Below, piece by piece: positions 56,655-64,000 of a DNA stretch of 64,000 bases. Position numbers and translations under genes: made by a program. The stretch covers positions 2,480,001 through 2,544,000 of the forward strand of contig CM053141.1 in NCBI GenBank assembly GCA_028571685.1. Reading direction: 5' to 3'. The notes under the pieces are model-generated. The model was not told the DNA's origin, made no database searches, and worked only from the letters and a program-made list of their open reading frames with translations. Origin of the DNA: Heterohyrax brucei. Lineage: Eukaryota; Chordata; Mammalia; Hyracoidea; Procaviidae. How positions within the stretch are numbered: the first letter of the stretch is position 1; each line of letters opens with the position of its first letter.

Positions 56655-56908
56655 ACATTTGCCCAAATACTCCACCAGCTTGGCTCTACCTCTAAATGCC
56701 ATTCTAAATATTCATTCTAATTTTACTTATGTAGCTTACCTGCCCCCACCACCCTGCCAAAAACAAAAGGCATGGCCATCTTGCTGTTCATAAAACAAAT
56801 CATTGGTTAGGGGCCATTGTGCCTCAAATTTTATTGACCACCCTGTATTGTTTTAAGCCCCTGACTCAGATACACAAAAGTTCGTTAAAAGCTATTTCTG
56901 GCCCACGG
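56655..56908. repeat. Unclassified ~250-nt dispersed repeat, copy 1 (within RTE1)
   Basis: The sequence from 'tgcccaaatactccaccagc' to 'gctatttctggcccac' interrupts RTE1 exactly between '...gtgtcac' and 'gaagactaagg'. It reappears at 57655-57896 with only scattered differences. It contains an AT-rich 'cttatgtagctta' region and no coding sequence. A solo LTR or a non-autonomous DNA element are possible. Confidence 0.7.
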
Positions 56909-57137
56909 AAGACTAAGGTGTGCCTGACCCAAATCATGGTGTTTTCAATTGCGTGGTATGCATGTGAAAGCTGGACTGGACAATGAATAAGGAATACCGA
57001 AGAAGAACTGATGCCTTTAAATTGTGTTGGAGAAGAGTCCTGAATATATCATGGACTGCCAAAAGAATTAATGGATCTATTTTGGAAGAAGTACAGAGTG
57101 CTCCTTAGAAGCTAGGATGGTGAGACGACATCTGGTA

Positions 57138-57602
57138 TGCTTCTTACAGCCAGCTGATGATTTTGAAACACAATTTGATAATTTTTTGCAATGTTTTCAT
57201 CAGCTCTGCTTGTTACTGGTCACCCTGACCTTTCTTCATCAGTGATGCTTTATCTCCCCTCAGAAAAACGTTTATTCCATTTGTACACTGCTGTTTTCTT
57301 CATAGCATTATCCCTGTAAACTTGGAGTAACATGTCCATGATTTCACTTACACTCTTGCCAAGTTTAATAAGAAATTTAATGTTTGTTCATTGCTCTAAT
57401 TCAAGTTCCAACGTTCTCTTGCCAGCACACAAAAACATGTAACAGCAGTAATGAACACCACTCAGCAAGACACTGCTACACATGGACACAAATACAGCTA
57501 TGAGACATTGATACACTGTGGTTATGAAACCTCACTGAGTTGTTTGCACAGTGCTACCATGGTAAGGGGATGGTGGCAAGTTCACCAACTTAACTGTGGG
57601 GT
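57138..57602 (-). mobile_element. mariner, 5' half, antisense
   Basis: The terminal end lies at the right: 'ggtggcaagttcaccaactt'. The minus strand encodes transposase N-terminal sequence ('NIKFLIKLGKS', 'DNAMKKTAVYKWNKRFSEGR') with stops. It matches the 5' half of 15089-16528, and the C-terminal half is missing. It begins where RTE1 breaks off. Confidence 0.8.
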
Positions 57603-57654
57603 CTCCTATAATGGATGCACTTGTGCTTTGGGGTGTTGTTGTAAATGGGGTCAC

Positions 57655-57896
57655 AGCAAGCACCCGAATACTCTGCCATCTTGGCCCTGCCTCTAAATGC
57701 CATTCTAAATATTCATTCTAATTTTGCTTATATAGCTTACTGAAAAAAAAAAAGACATGGCCATCTTGCTGTTCATAAAACAAATCATTGGTTAGGGGCC
57801 ATTACACCTCAAATTTTATTGACCAGCCTGAATTGTTTTAAGCCCCTGCCTCAGATACACAAAAGTTTGTTAAAGCTATTTCTGGCCCACAATGTA
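57655..57896. repeat. Unclassified ~250-nt dispersed repeat, copy 2
   Basis: Same orientation as 56655-56908, from 'cacccgaatactctgccatc' to 'gctatttctggcccac'. It differs in a poly-A run of 11 and a few substitutions. Sequence beyond 57896 ('aatgtaacaaggcttaaggg') is not found after copy 1. Confidence 0.7.
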
Positions 57897-58185
57897 ACAA
57901 GGCTTAAGGGCAGGTCCACATTTGGGTTCTGCCTTTCACAGGTACTGGGATAACTTTTCCATTACCTGATGCTTTCCAAGGCCAACCACGGTCCTTGGGT
58001 TGTTGCATATGGTTTCCCTACAAATTTTTCTTCTTTTTGCTTTTTATATACATTCCTTACATCCAGGAGATGCAGTGTACATTTAAAACTGTGTTTACTT
58101 CATTTCATCCCAACCTAATTGTATTGTTGTGTTTAATTGGCAAGCTGTCAAGAAAAATTACATATAGAAGGTACAGGTACAGCTA

Positions 58186-58366
58186 AGGATCCCTGGTGGT
58201 GCAGTGGTTAGATGCTCAGCTGGTAGCTGAAAGGGCAGCTGTGCAAACCCACCAGCTGCTTCGTGGGAGAAAGAGATGGCAGTTGGCTTCCATAAAGTTA
58301 CACCCTTGTAAACCCTATGGCAGCTCTGCTCTGTCCTGTAGGGTCACTGTGAGGTACAATCAATCT
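58186..58366 (+). mobile_element. Afrotherian SINE
   Basis: The head 'atccctggtggtgcagtggt' is followed by 'gtgcaaacccaccagctgct', 'agagatggcagttggcttcc' and 'ctgctctgtcctgtagggtc'. It is near full length and oriented towards the antisense SINE cluster that follows. Confidence 0.85.
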
Positions 58367-58409
58367 ATAACGATGCATAGGTATACATATTAAAACAACA
58401 ACAACAACC

Positions 58410-58565
58410 AAAAAGCATCATCGCTGAATTGATTCTGACCTTTCACGTCCCAATAGGACAGAATAGAACTGCCCTAAAGAGCTTTCAAAGAGCACCTGGT
58501 GGATTCAAATTGCTGACCTTTTGGTGTGAAGTCATAGCACTTAGCTACTATCCCACAGGAGTTTG
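58410..58565 (-). mobile_element. AfroSINE, cluster member 1
   Basis: 'catcgctgaattgattctga' to 'cactta' and 'ctactatcccacagg' is the antisense of a full AfroSINE. It is followed by the spacer 'ggtatagatgtaaacc'. Confidence 0.85.
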
Positions 58566-58583
58566 CTGGTATAGATGTAAACC

Positions 58584-58742
58584 AAAAATTCCATTGCTGT
58601 TGGGTCAATTGAGACTCATAGCAACCCCACAGGACAGAGTAGAACTGCCTTGTGAAGTTTTTGAGGAGTACCTGGTAGATTTGAACTGCTGACTCTTGGG
58701 TTAGCAGCTGTAGCACTTATCCACTGTGCCACCAGGGTTTCC
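58584..58742 (-). mobile_element. AfroSINE, cluster member 2
   Basis: 'attgctgttgggtcaattga' to 'ccactgtgccaccagggttt' is the antisense of a full AfroSINE. It is followed by the spacer 'aggtacagatataaac'. Confidence 0.9.
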
Positions 58743-58758
58743 AGGTACAGATATAAAC

Positions 58759-58805
58759 AAAAAACCCACTGCCATCAAGAAGATTCTGACTCACAGTGGC
58801 CCTAT
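58759..58805 (-). mobile_element. AfroSINE 3'-end stub, cluster member 3
   Basis: 'aaaaaacccactgccatcaa' and 'gattctgactcacagtggcc' are only the last 47 nt of an AfroSINE in antisense. It is followed by the spacer 'gcagatataaac'. Confidence 0.85.
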
Positions 58806-58817
58806 GCAGATATAAAC

Positions 58818-58977
58818 TCCAAACTCGCTGCCCTTGAGTTGATTCTAACTCATAGTGACCCTATAGGTCAAAGTAGAACTGCCCCATAGAGTTTCCAAGG
58901 AGGGCCTGGTGGCTTTGAACTGCTGACCTTCTGGTTAGCAGCCATAGCACTTAACCACTACACCACTAGGGTTTCCT
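58818..58977 (-). mobile_element. AfroSINE, cluster member 4
   Basis: 'tgcccttgagttgattctaa' to 'ccactacaccactagggttt' is the antisense of a full AfroSINE. It is followed by 'cctatacaaatatac', a weaker match to the shared spacer. Confidence 0.9.
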
Positions 58978-60115
58978 ATACAAATATACATATACAAAAA
59001 CAAATATTTAATAAAAACAGGTTTAAAATGACGATTCTTTAGTTTTACTTACATCTTTACATGAACCAATGACAAGTACAAGGACTTTCAAATGCACCTA
59101 GCAGTGAGATAGTAGAGTTTAATGGTTTGTTTATGTAGACTAGGAAAGAATTAGGATTTTAGTCAACAGAAGGAGTAGAATGCTTGAAGCTTGAGCTCCT
59201 AAATTAGTAAATTTGATATCTTCTTTACTCTTTAATGACTTCTGATTCTTTGCTCATAAACCTCTAATTGTACTTTCAGAAGAAACGGGATTAGACAATA
59301 AAAAATGGATTATACACTCACTGCTAATGTTCCACTAGTTCAAGCTTTAAAACATAAATACCTTAGAGCTGAGAAGTTACCGGTAATTATCCTCCTGGCA
59401 CAGAGATATTAGACTATTCTCTTTTAACTTGATTTCTATATTTCATAGACTCATTTTGAATTATGAATCCTAAAAAGCTGAAATGATACATTCATTTAAC
59501 ACTGTCAGTACCTGAGAAACTAAGGGATGTTAGTACTGCTATTTCTGGATATGTTTCATTTGCTACTACATAAAATGTTATTCTTCCCAGGGCATACAGC
59601 TGGTAATGGTCAGGCTGTTTTCTGCTTGGAAACAGTGAGGGATAAACCGTGGCAGTCACGGTTGGATTTCTTGTGACCACTCTGGCCTTCCAGAACAACT
59701 AAGACCAAAGGCTGACTCTGCACTTAGAGTAACTGCTATACATAGCATCCAGGAGAAACTGGCAAATGGAATTCAAGCTCAAATAATTAAATCTGCTTCA
59801 TCCATACATGACTTCAAAGACTGGCTTTAAAAAGTTACAAAACCCATGTATGGAAAAATTAAGAGAGGTAACAACAGTGGTAGAAGTTTAGATGCTGAAA
59901 ACACATCAGAAACTAGGCGAGGCTATGTGGGCCCCTGGATTTCACGGTGGTTTCAGTAGAAATATATACTTAGTGATGGTGGTGAGAGGACCTGGGAGTC
60001 CACTCAGTGCATCTGAAAGATTTTCAAGTGGCTGAGAAACTGGCTTCAGCAGGTGGCTCAGACTGACGGTCCAGAGAGGCTGAAATAAGGAGGAGAGAAT
60101 CAAAGGTTGTGATAT
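58978..60115. other. No gene or repeat recognised
   Basis: AT-rich intergenic sequence. A 68-codon minus-strand frame (59492-59698) has no domain. Confidence 0.4.
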
Positions 60116-60777
60116 GTGTTGTTTGGTGGTATGTTCTGACTATCTTGACACTGTGTCCAACGGCACAAAGCAGTGCCCAGACCTGTGGCACCCACACAAT
60201 CGCTGTTACGCTTGAGTCCATTGTTGCAGACACTGTGTCAGTCCATCCTATGGAGAGTTTTTCTCTTTGTTTTTGCTGCTCCTCTGACAAACACGACGTC
60301 CTCCTCCAGGCACTGGTCCCTCCTGACGACATGTCTACAGTGAGTGAGATGCAGTCTCGTCATCCTCACTTCTGAGGCTCCTTCTGGCTGTACTTCTTCC
60401 AGGAAGATTTGTTGGGTTCTTCTGACAGTCTGTGGCATATTTAATATTTTCTGCCAACACCCTAATTCAAGGTGTCAATTTTTCCTCCATTTTTCTTATT
60501 CATTTTCCAGCTTTCACATGTATGATACAATAGAAATGCTATGGCTTGGGTAGGGCACACTTTAGTCCTCAAGCTTGCATCTTTGATTTTGAATACTTTA
60601 AAGAATTCTTTAGTAGCAGAAATGTCCATCATTTGATTTCTTGGTGGCGGCTTCCAAGGGCATTGATTATTGATCCTATTGAAAGGAACCTTTACAACCT
60701 CGGTATTACTATGATGTTGGTTATTGGTCCAATTGTGAAAATTTTTGTTTATCAATTTGTCCTAATACTAGTATTAC
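60116..60777 (-). mobile_element. RTE1 3' part, antisense arm of an inverted copy
   Basis: The plus strand reads 'gcttgagtccattgttgcag', 'caggcactggtccctcctga', 'tcttattcattttccagctt' and 'tggttattggtccaattgtg', the antisense of the RT C-terminal region to the 3' end. Minus-strand open pieces retain 'LEEVQPEGASEVRMTRL' and 'MNKKNGGKIDTLN'. It abuts a sense 5' part. Confidence 0.85.
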
Positions 60778-60784
60778 AAATAAT

Positions 60785-61862
60785 AGCAGGGTCACCCACC
60801 ATGTACATGTTTTGGTGGACTTCCGGGACTTGGAAGCAGACTAGGAAGTACGACTTGGTGAACCACTTCGAAATGGAAAAGAAAAAGGTCAGTGGAACAT
60901 AGTTTAACATAGTGCCAGAAGACAAGCCCTACAGGCGGAAAGGCTTTAAAAACACAGCCAGGGAAGAGCGGCCTTGTTCACAGAGTTGACCTTAATGGTG
61001 CAGATGGAGCAAACACTTCTCGAGTCTCATTTGCTGCTGTGATATGACTCCAGACATGAATAAACAGCTACAAATGTTCATTGATATTATGAATGAGGAA
61101 TCTACAAAGTATGACTCAAGGAGAAACGGAAGTCATCAAAAATGAAATAGAATGCCTAAATATTGAAATTCTAGGCATTACTGAGCTGAAATTATATAGG
61201 CCATTTTGAACTGGACAATCGTATTTGTCTACTATGCCAGGAATGAAAAATTGAGGAGGAATACAGTCACATTCATTGTCAGAAAGAGCATTTCAAGATC
61301 TATCCTAAAGTACAGTGCTGTCAGTGAAAGGACAGTATCTGTACACCCGCAAGGAAAACAAGTTAACATGACTTTTATTCAAATTTACACATTGAACAAT
61401 AATACCAAAGATGAAGACATTAAAGATTTTTACCAACTTCTGCAGTGTCAAATTGCTAAAGCAAAGGAAGAAATGATGAAATAAATGAGCTAAATGGAAA
61501 AATTGAAAGTACAGCCAGGGAAAATAAAGTGCTATGTTAAAATGTGCCAAGACCTGGAGTTAGAAACTCAAAAACCAAAATGCTCGACATTTCTCAAGCT
61601 GAAGTAACAAGAAAAAAAAATCAAGTCTTAATTTCAAATACTGAATGGCACTATGGGCAAGGAATGGAATGATGCAGGAACGGTCAGCAGAAGACGGACA
61701 AAGTCCACACGGTCGCTGTACCAACAAGGACAGGCTGGTGTTTCCTCGTCCAGGAGGGACAGGTGAACAGGAACTCATAGTGCTGAAGGAAGTGCTGAAG
61801 GACTGCTGAAAAATCAGACTCCTAGAATTGACGGACTTCTGATTGAAATTTGATTAATATCA
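60785..61862 (+). mobile_element. RTE1 5' part with internal deletion, sense arm of an inverted copy
   Basis: The arm begins in the 5' UTR ('agcagggtcacccaccatgt') and runs through the endonuclease N-terminal region ('RKSISRSILKYSAVSERT', frame 61206-61484). Near 61450 it jumps from the endonuclease ('DFYQLLQCQI') to the pre-RT linker ('AKAKEEMMK'), losing the rest of the endonuclease. It ends near 'gaattgacggacttctgatt'. Confidence 0.85.
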
Positions 61863-61879
61863 TCCTGTAAAAATAGACT

Positions 61880-62890
61880 CAGACCAAGGATCATCATTTT
61901 GAGGTGAATAATAAAAAATGTCAGATAAAAGAACATATGCTACTAAAAGAGAAGGGGAGAGAGAGGAGGACCAGTAGGTGTGGGAGTAGAAGCGGGAGAA
62001 AGAGGAAGAAAATATGCACAAGGAACTGGGCTTTAGATTCTCAAGGAAAAGATCATATCCTGAAAGTCAATGAAAAAAGGTCTTGAAATTCTAAAGGAAC
62101 AGGATTTTTAATCATCAATCTGCACTCTGAAATCTATGATTCCAATGCCAAAGTGAAATAAACGTATCTGTGGTCCTATGAAACCTAAAACAAACAAACA
62201 CACCAAAAAAAGCCTGCTTTCCACTCATCCTTTTCTGAAGAAGCTACTGAAAGATATGTTCCAACAAAAGACACAGTAAACCAACAAAGAGACATTCCTA
62301 CGCACTGGACGCAGGAGGACCAGCTCAGCAGAAAGGCAGAGGAGGTGCCTGAATGAAGGCGGACAGACCAGATCTGCTCTGCACGGGTGCAGGAGGTGGC
62401 TTGTCTAGATTTTGTCAGATGAGTCAATGTGAGGGTGCACACAATTCAGTTCTCCAGATCTGTAAACTCCTTTCCCTCCAGGGTAAACAGGTAGGCTCGG
62501 TGAAAGCTAATGGAGGAGTCCTGTTATTAAGAATCAACTCTAAAGCAACAACAACATGAACATTGATTGTAGTCTCTTGAGGCGGTTTTTACATATGGCG
62601 AGTTCTTCTTTAACTGACCTCTTGGCAAAAGCCTTCTGATCTTGAAGATTGCAGTGTAAAATCTACACGAATCTGCCTGAGAAAGGAGAAGGCTCCCTTA
62701 TGCATTTATACGATGGGAGATGCAGGGAACATTGGTTATTTCTGCAACTTGTCTCTGGGGAGGTTAACCTCGGAAATGGATGGTGGAGGTTACTTAATTT
62801 TCATTGCTTGCTCTTTTATTCCTTTGAAATTGTGTATTACAAAACATATATTACCTATTCAGAACCAAATAAAATCAAATCAGAGAGAGA
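61880..62890 (+). mobile_element. Probable old L1/HAL1-type 3' UTR
   Basis: 'ctgaaatctatgattccaat', 'tctgaagaagctactgaaag' and 'acacagtaaaccaacaaaga' resemble the 3' UTR of HAL1 or old L1 elements as I recall it. An AATAAA signal lies near 62868. No coding sequence is seen. A host transcript 3' UTR is an alternative. Confidence 0.4.
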
Positions 62891-63990
62891 AATAGAAGGA
62901 ATACTGTATTCATTTCCTGCCATCCTCAAAAACAAACAAACAAATGAAGTGTGTTTGCATAAGAAATGATTATACTGTTTTGGGGTTCCAGGAAGCTTCT
63001 TCTTCACATACATGAATTCCCATACATATATGATGAACAAACAGAAAGGTCACAGAAGCAGTAATGCTTACAGTAACTAGCAATTATTGCTACTCACCTT
63101 TGCTTACCTGGATGCAGGTACAAGTAGAGAAATTACACTTATTTTATTCAGTCTCCAGTCATGCCAAGACAAAGACAATTTAATGGACCCTTTTCAGGTT
63201 TTTTAATAGTATTTTTTCTTTATATATTAAAAACTACATTGATTTATACATTAATAACTAAAAGGAGCTAAGTTTCCCCTGTATCTGTATCTTTCCATAC
63301 AAAATTCATTATTGGATAAAAAAACAAGAGAAATTTTAGGACAAAGGCTAATTTTTTTTCTTCAAGAAGTTCATATTGACAAAGAACAAGGGTTTAACAC
63401 CAAAGTAATTCCTCGAGCATAGCTAATGGCACCCACAAATCTTGTGTGCATTTCAGCAGTATAATGCAGACAGAAAATTAGACTAGAAAGCAGTCACAGG
63501 GAGAAAATAGAGCACATTTTATTACTAGATGCAAGTTTTCTAGTTCTAATATGAAATTCGTATTTATATATGCTACTCCTAAGATCACATCCCTTCTTTA
63601 GACTGAATAAACGCATGCACTTGTCTGACGATAAGAAAATTCCAGTCAACACAGATAAAATAGCAGTCTCTGACAGCAAACATCCCAGGTGCTCAGGCCC
63701 CTTCTCTTCAGTATGCTCTTGGCTGACTCAAGTTTTACATAATCCCTTTACTTACAGGTCTACTATTACATGACTAGCATTATATTTCATTGTGTAGATT
63801 TACAAAATGTTTCTTGAACAATCTCTGTGAACAGCCACTGTACTTGTTTCCAGTTTTTGCTGAGCTGGAATATGTTATAACGAGATCAGTTGGAACTTTT
63901 TCTAGAACTTTTTCTATTAAGTGAGAAGTACTGAAATTTTTGACTGAAATGATAAGTACATCTTTAAATCAGATTAGGATTCATTTTGGT
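62891..63990. other. No gene or repeat recognised
   Basis: AT-rich intergenic sequence. A few frames of about 60 codons have no domains. Confidence 0.4.
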
Positions 63991-64000
63991 CCCCCCCCCC
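63991..64000. repeat. C homopolymer at the window end
   Basis: The window ends in a run of ten C. It may continue beyond the window or border a difficult-to-assemble site. Confidence 0.8.

Larger units (their letters stand above)
54183..57134 (+). mobile_element. RTE1, longest copy; 5' end to RT C-terminus
   Basis: The element starts with 'gtctgtcggtttgttgtact', an RTE1 5' end. The frame 54631-54975 carries the APE-type endonuclease N-terminal part ('LGISELKWTGISCFES', 'KKNISRSVLKYSA'). Then come the linker (55220-55471, 'PPEFRDHLKNRSDVLN'), RT palm pieces (the 'aaaggtgtgtgtcaaggttg' box) and an open piece with 'HLLMKIKDHSLQYGL' (56392-56640). The last about 220 nt of the 3' end are missing beyond 57134. 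Many stops and frameshifts are present. Insertions lie at 55765-55783 and about 56655-56908. Confidence 0.9.

Noticed and set aside
62855-62890. AATAAA near 62868 as the 3' end of a host gene
   Set aside because: The upstream kilobase resembles an old L1/HAL1-type 3' UTR and has no coding sequence. A host transcript remains possible but is not supported.

Overview
This window looks like intergenic or deep-intronic nuclear DNA from an afrotherian mammal, most likely an elephant or a close relative. The evidence is the repeat content: tRNA-headed AfroSINEs on both strands ('tggtggtgtagtggttaag' heads, 'ggtttggttttggttt' tails) and many copies of the BovB-clade LINE that I know from elephant as RTE1. 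L1, L2, MIR, MLT1-like and mariner sequences complete the picture. Family assignments rest on recalled consensus sequences, not on a database search.

I find no intact host protein gene, rRNA, tRNA, snRNA or CRISPR array. Open frames longer than 150 codons fall in GC-rich or low-complexity DNA without recognisable domains, or are LINE and mariner remnants. One weak exception is a minus-strand stretch at 37205-37655, which has protein-like reading, a good splice-donor match and a polyadenylation signal.

Layout. 1-7 kb: an MLT1-like LTR, SINEs and several RTE1 3' ends. 7.7-10 kb: a 5'-truncated L1. 11-18.4 kb: old L1 remains, a mariner nested in an old L1 and itself holding an L1 3' end, and nested SINEs. 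19-27 kb: RTE1 3' ends, one with an internal tandem expansion, and a decayed ERVL/MaLR-like element. 27.8-32.5 kb: two antisense L1-lineage elements back to back. 33-40 kb: mostly unassigned sequence with LTR, MIR and L2 relics. 40.8-42.4 kb: an RTE1 split by an L1 3' end. 45-46.8 kb: a two-part mariner composite followed by an RTE1 5' half. 47-53 kb: L1 pieces and unassigned DNA. 53-58 kb: the longest RTE1, carrying several insertions. 58.2-59 kb: a cluster of antisense SINEs separated by the same short spacer. 60-62.9 kb: an RTE1 with a 5' inversion and an old L1/HAL1-like tail.

The least expected signal is a set of very short insertions (19-38 nt) of one SINE 3' end. Four have matching flanks that look like target-site duplications, and the cleanest lies inside the long RTE1, where the pre-insertion sequence can be inferred. 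Other points worth checking are the repeated-spacer SINE cluster, the RTE1 with apparent twin-primed inversion, and the mariner composites.
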